Position numbers and translations under genes: made by a program. Below, in pieces: positions 23,718-35,785 of a stretch of 64,000 nucleotides of DNA. The DNA lies in assembly GCA_025529335.1 (NCBI GenBank), contig JAMYHX010000218.1, positions 1 through 64,000 on the forward strand, in the 5' to 3' direction. A model generated the notes under the pieces. It was not told where the DNA came from, did not search any database, and worked only from the letters and a program-made list of their open reading frames with translations. Origin of the DNA: Rhizopus sp. PT2906 (lineage: Eukaryota; Mucoromycota; Mucoromycetes; Mucorales; Rhizopodaceae). How positions within the stretch are numbered: the first letter of the stretch is position 1; each line of letters opens with the position of its first letter.

Positions 23718-26129
23718 TTAGGTGCTTATTTTCACACCATTTTCCGAAAGCTGCTTAAGAACTTCTACTGCAAGAGATCGAACAACTTGAACATTACAAT
23801 TTTTTACAATATCTACCAGTTTTCTATCCATGCCTTCTTTACAAAGCTCTTCTACTACCTGCTTTCCTTTGTGTTGTAATAAAAGACGTATGACTTCAAT
23901 CCCTCTGTGCTTTACTTCTACAGTTTCTTCTGGTTCTAACCATCGAGCCATTCTTTCATAGCACTTGTCAACCTTTAAAATCATTTCACATGTTCCCGGA
24001 CTATTGGACAATATAGCCAGAGCACCTGATGCCGCTCTTCTCGTTGCAGGGTCTTCATGGTCTGATAGAATCATCAACAGACGAATGCGGTTTTGAGATT
24101 TTTTAGGGTCACTATAGCGTTCAAATACCGGGTCACAAAAGGTCATGTTGCAAACCATTTCAGTAGCTGCTCTCTGCACCATGTCATTATTAGAAAGTTG
24201 CAAGTTTTCAAAAGTAGACATGCCATCTGCATTTTCAATAAGTAATCGCACACGGTCCTCAACAGAAGCTAAGTTTGTTAACGCCATAAGGCCCTCAAAT
24301 TGCCTTAGCTGACTAGAATCTTTACAAAGGTTCAAAAAGGGCCTGACCAGATCCAAAACTGTGTCTCCATGGAATGCCAAACGAGGATCTGCTGTGATGG
24401 CTAATTTGGCTAAAGCTTGAGATGCGGTGATACCAGTTGTACCTTCATCACGAGATAAGGGAAGAAGACCCTTGAGTACACCTTGCTGAAGCAATTGTCC
24501 ACGCGTCTGCTGGGGTGTGACAATGTTGAGGTATGTCTGCGCAGCTACTGCACGAATATTGACACTATTACTTTTGGACAGCACTATCAAGGCCAAAGAG
24601 ACTCCGTTCTTAATTGCCTTATTGATACGACCTTCCACAGCACTGTCTTGCTCGCGTGGGTCATCATCATCATTTACTTCTGCTGGTTTACCCTCCGCTT
24701 GACGCTGCTTGGCGTTGGCCAGATCCCTCAATTTCTTCATTTGCTTTTCTTGTTCATTAAGTATACGTCGGTACATGGTAACATTGGCAAAGATGGTGCC
24801 AATTCCAAATAGTAGCGGGTTTTTTGAAGTAGAAGATTCTTCACGAACAGTATTTATTGCCAATGTTGACAGGCACTTTAAGAATTCGTCATCCTCTCCT
24901 AACGATACCTTGATTTCTGGTTTTAAAGAGGAATACGCCAAGCCCTCAAGGGCATTTAGCACTACACTGGCATCCGATGACTTTGATTTGATAGCCTGCT
25001 TTAAGGAATCCACTAAATCATCGCTTGTCAGTTGCATCTTTCGCATGGAGTCGCTCAGATTGTCGGAATGAACTGAGCCATCTGATGATAAGCCCTCTGC
25101 TGGTTCATCGGTTGGTATATCAGACTGAGCTTTCAGCTTTGTCAAGATGGTTCCAGCCGCTGCTTTCAAATGAGGATCAGTCTTGTTTTGGCTTGCCATC
25201 TTTGCTAACCAGTCTGTTGCGTACTTTAAGATTTGCTTGCGGCAGCTTTTATCCGAACAGGCGATGTTTAGCACCTCAGCTATAGCTATCTGAACAGGCA
25301 CTATTTCAAACTCTACTGTATCCATCATTTCTTCCACTGTCCCTTCTTGGCACAAGATTGCGGACCCCACTGTCATGCTTGTTTGGAAAATAGCTTGTAA
25401 AGTACGATAAGCTAGCAGCTTTGATTCATTTTTGCCCTGACCAACAGAGTATGAAAAACAAGCAGCACACTTTTCAATGATAAACGTAAGAGGGTATTTA
25501 CTTGCTGCTTCAGAAGGTGGGTTAAATAGCTTGGCAAGGATCATGAAGGCTAAGCTTTTGACGCGAGGCGATGTATCCAAAGAACCACATGAGGTCAGTA
25601 TTGATATAAAGTCGTTTGAGCTCACAAGGGACTTTACACTATTTACGTCGACTGTATCCAATTTGTGTAGTATTTCTTGAAACCGAGCGACTTGAGGATC
25701 ATTATTGCCCTGTTTGGTAGTTTCAGAATGTTCTTTTGAAGCTGTTACACGCATCAACAAGCTTTTCAACTCCTGATTTGTTGGATCCATCTTGAAAGCT
25801 GTCTGAATGTCTTGTTGACATTTATCCAATTGGTCCATTGACTCATAAAGTAAACCTCTTTTGACCAAAATAGATGCAATAGTCTTGCTGTCTTGTTTAT
25901 TACTAATAGATTGTAATTCTAGGACAAAGTAAGTTAAGTCATGAGAAAAAAAAGAGTTGTGTACCTTTATATACCTTTTGTCAAGTCCTCAATCTGTTTC
26001 TCAATAAACTACAGTTATGGTTAATATCTTTTTTTCGGGGACTATAAGGAATGTGATTGTCTACCTCTTCTAATATAAAAGATTAATACAACTGATTCAT
26101 CCTACACCTGTTCTTTTACCTTTGCTCAT
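23718..26129 (-). CDS. UCS-domain myosin chaperone (UNC-45/Cro1/She4/Rng3)
   Basis: Cytosolic co-chaperone that folds myosin motor domains together with Hsp90. Exons on the minus strand: 26129-26120 (10 nt), 26069-26065 (5 nt), 26008-25975 (34 nt), 25918-23718; 2250 nt, 749 aa. The N-terminus keeps only a TPR-like end (VKRGLLYESMDQLDKCQQDI, FKMDPTNQELKSLL). The rest is a long array of armadillo-like helices matching the UNC-45 central and UCS regions (VSLALIVLSKSNSVNIRAVA, ALTNLASVEDRVRLL, ATEMVCNMTFCDPVFERY). The length equals fission yeast Rng3 and yeast She4. The start was chosen because exon 1 joined directly to exon 3 gives an immediate stop. Only inclusion of the AAGAG microexon restores the frame (M-S-K-E-E-F-I-E-K). 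Confidence 0.88.
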
Positions 26130-26232
26130 GTTTAGCAATTTGACACACACAAAATACAGCAAACTCAGATGATTTATGAAGCTTATTTATACGCACTGTG
26201 GCTTACTTTTCTTTAAACACACTATATTAAAT

Positions 26233-27038
26233 ATGGCATACAACATTGGCACGATTCAAAGACAATTGAGTAGTTTAATAGAAGACTTTAAGCGTACACG
26301 TAATACTTGGGATGAAATCAATTCGCATGCTTTCCCAACTGCCAACAAACTTTCCAATTCAATTATTCAATCAAGGTTTAAAATGTTCAATGTTATTCTC
26401 CTCTCGGATTGAGTCATCTTATATAAAAGATTAGATATGCTGATGAAAGCGAATATTGGCATCCTTTACTGACACTTGAATTTCAAAATATTATTCAACA
26501 ATATGAATATAAAATGCAGACTATTATAAAAAAGCAACATGATCAACTTGTAGATCTTGTGCAAAAAATGGTATTATTCCCCCCAAAAAAAAATGCTGTA
26601 GTCATAAAAGATATTGATACATGAATAATCAGGAAAAGCAACATAGTAAAATGCAGAATCAGTTTAAGGACCTATACAGTATATGTCTTCAAGTAAAGAA
26701 AGTGCACGGAGACGAGTTCTTGAAGACAAAATCAATATATAAAACATGTCCATTAGATACATACCGTATTGTGATTATATCTTTAATCTATTCAGTTACT
26801 CACATATGCTTTAGGTAAAAGAATGAAAGAGCTAGTAGAGATGTATTCAAAAGAACTTGAAACGAAAAAGAGGCTCGTTTCAGATCAAGGGTTTGCAAGT
26901 ATACAGAGCAAAGATGAAGCAATGGTGCTGTTATCCATATGGATCAATCAACCAAGTATAGTCATGTCTATAATTGAAGAATGGGATGATCTTTGTACAG
27001 TAGAAATGGATACAGGAAATAGAACAAAAAGATACTAG
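26233..27038 (+). CDS. CINP-like protein (CDK2-interacting protein family)
   Basis: A 211-aa protein from four exons: 26233-26375, 26435-26570, 26633-26765, 26815-27038 (636 nt). The N-terminal pattern (W-D-E-I-N-S-H-A-F-P-T-A-N-K-L-S-N) matches CINP's WETLNDAGFTTANNIAN. The C-terminal part (MKELVEMYSKELETKKRLV, then LLSIWINQPSI) matches the CINP end (LEMYRKELLLKRTVAKEL, LSMWLHQPYV). The middle is coiled coil. In animals CINP works in replication licensing, checkpoint signalling and ribosome assembly with SPATA5; the fungal role is inferred only. Intron 1 uses a weak donor (AG|GTTTAA). Confidence 0.8.
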
Positions 27039-28356
27039 ACTGCATAGAATTTTAGCATATTTGAACAAATAAAGTTAAACATGTACCATCCTTTAAGTAA
27101 GTTGGCCCCCCTTTGAGCACCATTTTACTCTTGTTATTTTTCTAAATGCAAACTCTTTGTCTGTATTTCTATCCATATTTAAGACAATTGCTGATATGAT
27201 GTAGTCACTTGTACAGTGCTTTATCTTTAAATAGAATTTGGTTGTGATCATCCATTTAATGCTCTGAATGGATAAAAGAGCGAGAAAAGTTTCTAATTAT
27301 TAAAGCTCATTCAATTCAACTTGATTTGCTTAGAAAATGCGACTTTTAAGAGTTAAAAGCAGTGTTCTCAAAAGCTCAATAATACACATTTTTCACTCGG
27401 CTTGACTATGCTTTGCTATTTAGCTGGCAGGGCTTGTATTGTTAAGATGTGTACATCCTATGTAATCTTTATTTTTTAAAACACAGACAAGCCCCAAGGG
27501 AATTGCAGTGCCCCTTAATAAGAGCCCTTTGAAGCGGTGAATTCTTGACTGAAACCTGGCTACTTTGGTCTTGTCTGGTCGACAAGCTGCATTGCTAAAT
27601 TACCTCTACTTTGTCCAACTCCGATTGCGTTGATTGCACCTTTTTAAAGGCGTCTTTCTATTCTTGGTGGCTGTAGTCTATAAAATAGCTCGATCACCGA
27701 TGTGCTTTGAGTTGGTTTGCCCCCTTCCCCTATTTCGAAACTTGTCCAAAAGATGTTAAGGTTATCTACGATATTCCCAGACATTTTGGGTACATTAGTA
27801 TTGCATCTTCTTATAGATAACGTGAATTGCCACTACACTTTTGATTTAAAAGGGCTCGCTCGATATGCAAGTTTATTAAGTAAAATAGTCTCTACAGCAA
27901 AAAAAGTGTTTTATAATGTGTAACTACATTTTGCCCAATTAAATGGCTATTTCCATGTCAGAAGGGTTACTCAAGAAAAAATTGAAATAGACCATGTTTG
28001 CTAGATATTCAAAAGTAAACACAAACACAGTAACCGTAGTAATTGTATTATCCATTTAAAGTAAATTTATTGCCATGGCAACTTATTGTTGCTGAATTCA
28101 CGGAAATTGCAAGACCATCAAGTCGTTTTAAGTCAATGTACAAGGTATTATCGCCTTGTACAACTTAATAATTAGAATAAAAAAAGGAAAAGGCTTTTTC
28201 ACTTTTTCTTTTTCTTTTATAACACAAAAAAGCAACCAGGCTTTACCGTCATTCATTTACTTTAACAACCTTTTCTACTTTCCTTTAGAAACACAAAAAC
28301 AACACCCCATACTTTCCTTTCTATTTCTCCTTTCATTTGTTGTCTCATTTCCCAAG
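27039..28356. other. Intergenic region upstream of bHLH gene
   Basis: About 1.3 kb without a convincing gene. An open frame at 27717-27923 on the plus strand has no recognisable family. Pyrimidine tracts at 28195-28345 are probably the promoter and leader of the bHLH gene. Confidence 0.4.
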
Positions 28357-29291
28357 ATGAATACTATCGAATCAGAATTTGGCTTTGATGAATACATTAT
28401 GCCTACCACTTACTCCACTGTCTCCAAGTTGGAACCTTTTGATGCTCAACTTTATCCTTCAGGCAAGTACATTATTTTATATATGATGTCATGCACTAAC
28501 ATGCCTATATAGCCTTCTACTATGGCGATAATGGAATCGACAGTTTGAATCAAAGCTCTGTCATGATGACCTACGATGTTTATCATCCGCCTCAAGTTCC
28601 TTCTCAGCAAGGTTCTGCTAGCCCCGAGTCGATCTCTTCTCGTCTCTCGCCTCCTGTTTCTTCTACTTTATCTCCACCATTGCTCTCTCCTCATACAACT
28701 ATCACTGAGAAGATTGCCAATGTTAACAAGTTGCCTGAATCATTTTTACCCGAATTCCATCAATACTCAAAGGAAACTTACGAAAATGGATCTTCAAATA
28801 ACAAAAAGCGTAGACGTGCAAACAAGCATGACGACGATAACAGTAACAGCAACAGCTCTTCCTCTGAGGAAGATATCGATGGTGTCTCTGCCCAAGAAAT
28901 CCGTAGACAAATTCATATCCAATCTGAACAAAAGCGTCGTGCTCAAATCAAGGATGGTTTCGAAGAATTGCGCCAACATTTACCTGGTTGCATTAACAAA
29001 AAGATGAGCAAAGCTGCCTTATTGCATAGAAGTATGTCTTTCCATCATCCTTAATTACCCTACTAACCTCCCCTTCTTTTTTTTTGATAGCTGTCCAACA
29101 CTTGCAACATCTTAAAAGAAACCAAGCGTCACTTTTGGCTGAATTGGAACGCATGATGAGCGAAAATGAACAATTGAGAAAGTAAGTTGTATAACAAACA
29201 AATTGGTCCATTCATTAAACTGTATTTTAGGTTCCAAGAGTCCATCTTGCAAAAGCAAGCACTCGAAAGAATGTACCAGGTCAACATGTAA
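28357..29291 (+). CDS. bHLH-zipper transcription factor, Mlx/Max-like
   Basis: A 258-aa nuclear factor from four exons: 28357-28462, 28513-29031, 29091-29181, 29231-29291 (777 nt). Residues about 165-220 hold the bHLH: basic region RRQIHIQSEQKRRAQIKDGF with the H-E-R pattern that reads CACGTG-type E-boxes, loop GCINKKMSKAALLHR, helix 2 TVQHLQHLKRNQ. A leucine zipper follows (LLAELERMMSENEQLRKF). The spacing resembles Mlx and Mondo proteins. A Ser/Pro-rich N-terminus and basic NNKKRRRANK suggest activation and nuclear import. Intron 1 (28463-28512) starts with GC, in a perfect AG|GCAAGT donor; the GT choice two codons on breaks the frame. Confidence 0.9.
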
Positions 29292-30469
29292 AAACAATTG
29301 TTTTTATATGAAGATCATCATTGTGTACTATTTATTACTTTCCATTTTACTCTTTCTTTTCTTGGCACAGGTTATTTATTACTCATGATACCCGTTGCTT
29401 TCTTTCTCTCTTCTGCATTTGTTTACATGTCTCCTTTTTATTTGATAGATTCCCATTTTTTCTTCTTGTATTTCATCCTCCCCCTTTTTTCGTACAGTGA
29501 TGTCAAAAAAGGTCTACTGGAATACTGTTTTCTTTAAGTTATTTATGGATTTCTTCTCTATGCCTGTTATTTTAATATTTACGACTATTTTTTTTCTTGA
29601 AAGCCGTAAAGCAAAGTAATAAAACAATCATTTATGATTAAAACGAGATTGCCTAGTTTTTAATATTTTATTAAGGAGACTAGCAGCAAATGTTGACACC
29701 TCCTATTCTGACAAGAGTCCTGGTTATTGGGCTGAAGTGACTTAATGATTGTGTGCGCAATGAGTCAAAAGATATAACTCATGGTCACTCTTATTACACC
29801 TCTTTTCTCTTCTTTAGATAGATAATACGTATCATATACCTTAATTTATCCAAGGTTTCTTTTAAATTTCACATAACAGTAAAATACTCAGCCGTTTCAC
29901 TATTGTCCTCACCGTCTTATGAGCCTCCCGTTGGGGTATAGAGCTCGTTAGTTTTTTACGAGCGATAGGGATGACAACCTAATTCCTTTTTGCCATGAAT
30001 TCTCTCTTTCAATTCTAATAAAAGGATAAACAGAGACTCATCACTTCTTTGCTTTTATTCTTGCACACTTACGCAAATACTAGCAGCAACAACAACAAAA
30101 CTACAACCAATGCCTCAGGCGTCATTGCTAAAGAGCCTTGTTGATATTCATGTTATTTTACGAATAAAGATTGGAGAATCAAGTTCAGTCCATGGCGTCA
30201 TTGCTAGAAAGCGTATATACAACGAATCGTGTGTTGCTATATAATTCGCGCCAAAACGAACATGATTTACCTGTCATGAAGGTTATCAAGGATGGTGCTG
30301 TATTTCTGCTTTTATATTAAAGAAGATTATTCTTGTATATAAATATCAGTTCCCTTTTTGTCGTCAATCCCTTTCTTTTCTTTGTTCATAAAAAAAACTT
30401 ATTCTATCTTGGCGTATTCATATTTTTTCGAGGTAAAACCATCTGTTCATCAGTGATATCAGTGATGGA
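29292..30469. other. Intergenic region
   Basis: About 1.2 kb of AT-rich sequence between the bHLH gene and a transposase relic. It contains two copies of the 13-mer GGCGTCATTGCTA about 70 bp apart (near 30120 and 30190). No gene is recognised. Confidence 0.35.
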
Positions 30470-31286
30470 CCCTCATCCAAGCTGTGCACTGATGCGGAAA
30501 GCTAAAGACAGCCTTGACGGTGATTTACAGCGTATTTGTATCCTCGATACTCAATATACTTCCTTATGCTTTCATGCGTGTGAATGTGTGCATTATCCAT
30601 GACTATAGAGTGACCTTTCATTTGTGGATGCTTGTCCACTTCATTGAAAGCTATTTTTAAGAAAATAATGTAGTGGCCCATTACAGTTCCTGAGCTTATA
30701 TGTCCTTCGGCCTTTCTCTTCTTGGCAGGTCTTGGTTTTTTTACACTGACTGTGATCAACCCTGCAGCAGAGATAGCGTCCAAAATGAGCGCTTTGTTTG
30801 CTCCGGTAGTAGGTCTGATAACAACGACCAAGCTCTGGAGCGTTTCATATTTATATCAAAAGCAGACTCATCAAAAAACAAGCAATTTTTCAGGAAGCTC
30901 ATGCTTGTATTTTCCCAATTACGAGCCCAACCATACCGTTCCTCAATCTTTGCTGGACTGTTTCTTTGGATAGAATGGAAATCCACTTCCTTCAACGAAA
31001 GATTGAGTTTGTTTTTCATATAGTTATAAACAATGGCGTGTGAAACCTTGAGATCATGAACCCGTTTCAATAAATGCTCTGTCACTTCAACAACAGTAGC
31101 AGAATGATTAGCATCAATAAAGTTGATAACAGTCGTTTTATGCTCTTCAATCAAGATACATTTACGACTCACCTTTTTATAGCTCTCAAAATTACCATCT
31201 GAGCACGCATTATGCCGCTTAACCATCTCTGTGCAGTTCGAATATGAGTGCCCAACCGTTTTACTACAGCTGACGCACTCATTCAC
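30470..31286 (-). pseudogene. Decayed Tc1/mariner-type transposase
   Basis: Two overlapping minus-strand frames carry pieces of one DDE transposase. The 5' piece (31286-30756) has a helix-turn-helix-like region and FFDESAFDINMKRSRAWS, with the first catalytic Asp. It is frameshifted near 30810-30830 into PTTGANKALILDAIS and HSIVMDNAHIHTHESIRKYI, with the second Asp. The normal continuation (L-P-P-Y-S-P-x-L-N-P-I-E) with the third acidic residue is missing; the sequence jumps to an unrelated-looking tail. With a frameshift and lost catalytic segment it cannot be active. I found no clear terminal inverted repeats. Confidence 0.8.
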
Positions 31287-31602
31287 TTTTTAAATGTAAG
31301 CAAGCACCAGAGTTCCTAAAGGTGCGACTTCCATTTTTGGAAATACAAAATTGACATTGATTGGCTTATTGGAAGCTCTGCACAGTGCGGTCATGAATTC
31401 ACTGAGTTGTTCTGTCCTATCAGGGTCATTTTATCCTTTTACTTCTAAATATTTTCTCTCCTTTTTAGTGGATGATTGATTACTCGTATCCTTAAAGTTA
31501 ATTGGCTAAGGCTAAAATAGTGGCTGAGACAGTTGTTGCCATAATCAAAATAGTCGCTCCCTCTTGCCTTTTATTTTATCGCTTTTTTTCTCTTTATTAA
31601 AT
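31287..31602. promoter_or_regulatory. Upstream region of DBP2
   Basis: A 316-bp gap before the DBP2 start. It includes an inverted CCAAT box (ATTGG) near 31500 and T-rich tracts immediately upstream of the ATG, consistent with a fungal promoter. No TATA box is evident. Confidence 0.35.
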
Positions 31603-33999
31603 ATGTCCTCTTATTCAACTTCCCATCATTCTTCATCTTATGGCTCCAGTGGCCGTGAAAGAACAGGTTATTCAAACAAGGGAAGTGGAAACTATCGTGA
31701 TCATCGTGAGACTTCACCTAGAAGATCAAGTAGACCGTAAGTTGAAAAAAAAAAGTACATTAGCATGATTAATCATTCTTGTAATAGTGCCTCTAGTTAT
31801 GGAAATGGATCACGCAGCTCTGAAGGCCGTGGTTACTCTTCTTATCGTCCCAACGATAACTACAAGAGTAGTGGTAGCTCTTATGGAAACAACAGTTACG
31901 GCCAAAACAATGGAAGCTACTCTTACGGATCAAATGCTACCCAATCTACTGGAAACGGCTACGGTTCTTCTTACTCTGCAACTGCTACTGCTACTACAAA
32001 TAATACTAATGGTTATACTGGCAGTTATCGAAGTGGTGGAAATAACTACAACAACAATTCTGGCGGTTACAGAAGTCAAAATGGTTATCAACAAAACCAA
32101 CACTCTGGCGGTCTTCAAGACATTGATTGGGATTTGTCTGCTTTACCAAAGTTTGAAAAGAATTTCTACACAGAGCACCCAGATGTTGCTCAAAGAAGCT
32201 TGGAAGAAATTGAAGCTATCAGGAATGCTGCTAATATGACAGTAACTGGATATGGTGTGCCAAAGCCTATTAAAAATTTTGAAGAAGCCAATTTCCCCTC
32301 ATATGTCATGCAAGAGATCGCTAAACTAGGGTTTGCTCATCCCACTCCTATTCAATGCCAAGGTTGGCCTATGGCTTTAAGTGGCCGAGATGTTGTTGGT
32401 GTCGCAGAAACAGGTTCTGGTAAAACATTGGCTTATACACTTCCTGCTATTGTTCATATCAATGCACAACCTTTGCTTCAACCTGGTGATGGTCCCATTG
32501 TATTGATCTTGGCTCCTACAAGAGAACTTGCAGTACAAATCCGTGAACAATGTGACAAGTTTGGTGCAACCTCTAGAATCAAGAACACATGTCTGTATGG
32601 AGGTACTCCTCGTGGCCCACAGATTAGAGACCTTGCAAGGGGCGTTGAAATATGTATTGCTACCCCTGGACGTTTGATTGATATGCTTGAAGCTGGAAAG
32701 ACCAATCTGAAGCGTGTGACCTATCTTGTGCTTGATGAAGCCGATCGTATGCTTGACATGGGTTTTGAACCCCAAATCAGAAAGATTGTCAATCAAATTC
32801 GTCCTGATCGACAGACTCTTATGTGGAGTGCTACCTGGCCAAAATCTGTTGAACGCTTAGCACAGCAATACCTTAAGGATTTCATTCAAGTGACTGTTGG
32901 TTCTTTGTCATTGAGTGCATCCATTAATATCTCTCAATCAGTAGAAGTCTGCACACAAGCAGAGAAGCGTGGAAAGTGAGTGAGCAAAATATTAATAATA
33001 TTTGGTTTACTGACTTTTATAGGTTGATTGTTCAATTGGAGCGTATTATGGAACAACCTGAGAATGAACGCAAGACTATTATATTTACTAGTACCAAACG
33101 TACAGCAGATGAGATTACTAGATTTTTACGTCAAGATGGATTCCCTGCTCTTGCTATTCATGGAGATAAACAACAGAATGAACGTGATTGGGTATTAAAC
33201 CAATTCCGATCTGGAGATCATCCTATTATGGTTGCCACAGATGTTGCATCGCGTGGTATTGGTATGTATACATATTTATATCCCTTGTAGAGAAAAAAGA
33301 AGAGAAGAGTTGTATAAAACTCTCGTAATCGCATATGGAACGAAGAAAGAATTTGGTTCTTTTTATTGTTACAGAACGACTAGTTTTGGTTACAGAGATA
33401 TAGCAGCATACTAGGAACCTTCTTTTCGGGCAAGTCTGTAGACGTTTATTGTTTAACACAAGAGAAGGTTATGTCTCTCTGGATCAATACTTTATATCTT
33501 TTACGACAATTTAGGAGGCTTGTCTCTGAATTTGTAGAAGGACGTTTTGTAGCAATACTTGTGTGTACACTTGTTAGTTGCGTTTTATGAAAATCAAATC
33601 AAATCAATGATTTTCTCTTTTTTTTTCTTTATCTTTTATTCCTTGTTCATAGATACTAACTGTTCTTTAGATGTCAAGGATGTCAAATACGTCATCAATT
33701 ATGATTTCCCAACCAACATTGAAGACTATATTCATCGTGTGGGTCGTACTGGACGTGGTGGAAATACAGGTCACTCGTTTACCTACTTCACCGCGGAAAA
33801 CGCCCGTCAAGCCCGTGACTTGGTAGATATTCTTAACCAAACTAATCAACCAGTTGATCCTCGTTTACAACTCTTGGTTCAAACTAGCCATGGCTCTGGT
33901 TTTGGCAGTGGCCGTCGCGGTGGAGGAGGTTTCCGTGGTGGCCGTGGTGGCTATGGTGGCTACAATAGATACAACAACAACGGTGGAAATAAGTGGTAG
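31603..33999 (+). CDS. DBP2: DEAD-box ATP-dependent RNA helicase Dbp2 (p68/DDX5 family)
   Basis: RNA helicase acting in transcription-coupled RNP assembly and ribosome biogenesis. Exons: 31603-31736, 31788-32975, 33023-33261, 33671-33999; 1890 nt, 629 aa. It has a Ser/Gly/Tyr/Asn-rich N-terminal tail, the Q motif region (GFAHPTPIQCQGWPMAL), motif I AETGSGKT, Ia PTRELAVQI, Ib TPGRLID, II VLDEADRMLDMGF, III SAT, IV IIFTSTKRTAD, V VATDVASRGIDV, VI YIHRVGRTGRGG, and a C-terminal RGG-rich tail. Intron 3 (33262-33670) is 409 nt, far longer than all other introns here, and lies inside motif V (RGI|DV). An intron conserved between yeast DBP2 and human p68 has been described, and the yeast one takes part in autoregulation. 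Confidence 0.96.
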
Positions 34000-34150
34000 A
34001 CCTGTTGCTACCTTTATCATTATTTACTATTTACTAGAGTTACATTTGAAGTGATATAATAAAAAAAAAACATTTAAGACCGCGACTTTAAAACGACTAT
34101 TTTTTTTTTTTTTTTGACAATTTTCTTGCCAAGGGTAGCAGCGATAAAAT

Positions 34151-34936
34151 ATGACAACAGAACAGGACAAGGCTACTTCGTTAAAAGATATGAAAGCCTT
34201 TGAGAAATGGCGTAAATCGTTACAATATATTACTGGTTTAGGCATGACTGAAGAGGAACAAAAGAATTTTCGAGGGCTCATGCAGAAGGAGTTGGAGGAA
34301 TACCAGTGCAACAAGTGTGAAGTGTGGAAAGAGAACTTATTAAAGAATAGTAAATCATTTAAACAATTGTGTAATTATCACTTGTCTTATGCATTCACTC
34401 ATAGGTCCACCTGTCAGATTTATGGTCGATGAACTTAAAAAGATAAAAAAGGAAGTGACGAAGGATGACTTTCTTTGCCTTCCCTGCGATGAAACAAGAT
34501 CAGGAGGGTTCTCACCTACAGCCATTATATTATGTTATAATAGACTACCAGAAAAAAAAATGCAAGAGCATACAATGGTGCATGAGATGGTGCACATGTA
34601 TGATAATACCAAATTTAAGGTTGATTGGACCAATCTAAAGCATCAAGCTTGTAGTGAAGTGAGTATAACATTGTTAGTGAACTATAATGTAAGCTTATAT
34701 ATGAGACTGCATAGATTAGAGCAGCTAGTCTGAGTGGAGACTGTAAATGGACAAGAGAGATCAGAAGAGGATTCTTTAGATTTACAAAGCAACATCAGGA
34801 ATGTGTGAAAAGAAGAGCCGTTCTCTCTGTGCAACAGAATCCTAACTGTAGTAGTAAAGAAGAAGCTGAGCGAGCAGTCTTGAGTGTATTTGATAGTTGT
34901 TTTGCTGATACTAGACCTTTTGATGAAATTTATTAA
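34151..34936 (+). CDS. ATP23: Mitochondrial inner membrane protease Atp23
   Basis: Metalloprotease of the mitochondrial intermembrane space that processes Atp6 and helps assemble the F1Fo ATP synthase; it also degrades Ups-type proteins. Exons 34151-34349, 34405-34658, 34715-34936; 675 nt, 224 aa. The zinc-protease motif HEMVH (within MVHEMVHMYD) is present. So are the family's cysteine-rich features: YQCNKCEVW, LPCDETRSGGF, HQACSEIRAASLSGDC and a C-terminal run of Cys residues. The length fits the family. No classical presequence is seen, as expected for a Mia40-imported protein. Confidence 0.93.
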
Positions 34937-35130
34937 ACTTAGAGCATCTTTTTCCTTTTTTCCTTTTTTTATTGCCTACAGCTGAGTCGCATTTAAAACT
35001 TGGGTCGTCCGCCAATAGAAATCATGAGTCGTTTCAATCAAGCAAGTGGTGTTTTTTACACTTTTTTTTTGTATTTATTTACTCCTTTTTCTTTTCTCTC
35101 TTTCTTTTTTATTTTAGTTTTATATAAAGC

Positions 35131-35785
35131 ATGTCTGCAGCAAGCCCTTATAGCGCGGAAGCAATTCAAATCAAGTTCAAGGAGGTAGTTAGCCGTGTTG
35201 ATACTGAGCTTGGCAAGTTTAAATACGCCAATGAGTTCGAGCGTAGAACTGGCGTACCCAAGAGTTATGTCGCTCTCGGTATTGCTGCTATTGGCTTTGT
35301 GATGATTTTCTTCAACATTGCTGGTCAACTTTTGACAAACCTTGTCTCTTGGATTTATCCAGGTAACGTAACTTTATATTTGTAAAGGGCTTTATATATT
35401 TATATCATGTAGCATATGCTTCCTTTAAGGCTATTGAGTCTCCTGATAAAGAGGATGACAAACAGTGGTTAACTTATTGGACTGTCATTGGCTTTGTTCA
35501 AACTGCAGAATACTTTTCTGACCTTTTACTTTACTGGTTCCCATTCTATTATCTCTTCAAGACACTCTTGATTCTTTGGTTGGCTTTGCCTCAATTTAGA
35601 GTAAGTTGTAACACCGACTGTTTATTTGTTTAGAAAAAAGCTTATTTCAATTTCTGTAGGGTGCCGAAGTCATGTATGCTCGCTTCTTACGTCCTTATCT
35701 TCTTAATGCACAAATCGATATTGATAAGCAAGCAGAGAAGCTGAAGGAAAAGCTCAACGTGTTTTCATCTTCAAAGACAGAATAA
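35131..35785 (+). CDS. YOP1: ER-tubule shaping protein Yop1 (REEP/DP1)
   Basis: Reticulon-like membrane protein that curves the ER into tubules. Exons 35131-35362, 35413-35600, 35660-35785; 546 nt, 181 aa, the usual Yop1 length. A leading soluble segment (FERRTGVPKSYVALG) precedes two hairpin membrane regions of the TB2/DP1/HVA22 domain (LGIAAIGFVMIFFNIAGQLL; then SPDKEDDKQWLTYWTVIGF and DLLLYWFPFYYLFKTLLILW). A C-terminal helix (NAQIDIDKQAEKLKEKL) is the amphipathic helix. The W-L-x-Y-W and F-P-F-Y-Y signatures are diagnostic. Confidence 0.95.

Noticed and set aside
27717..27923. 68-codon plus-strand ORF upstream of the bHLH gene
   Set aside because: No family pattern and no support from neighbouring signals; probably chance.
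30118..30205. Repeated 13-mer GGCGTCATTGCTA
   Set aside because: Two short copies without further structure; no CRISPR-like spacing or element could be supported.
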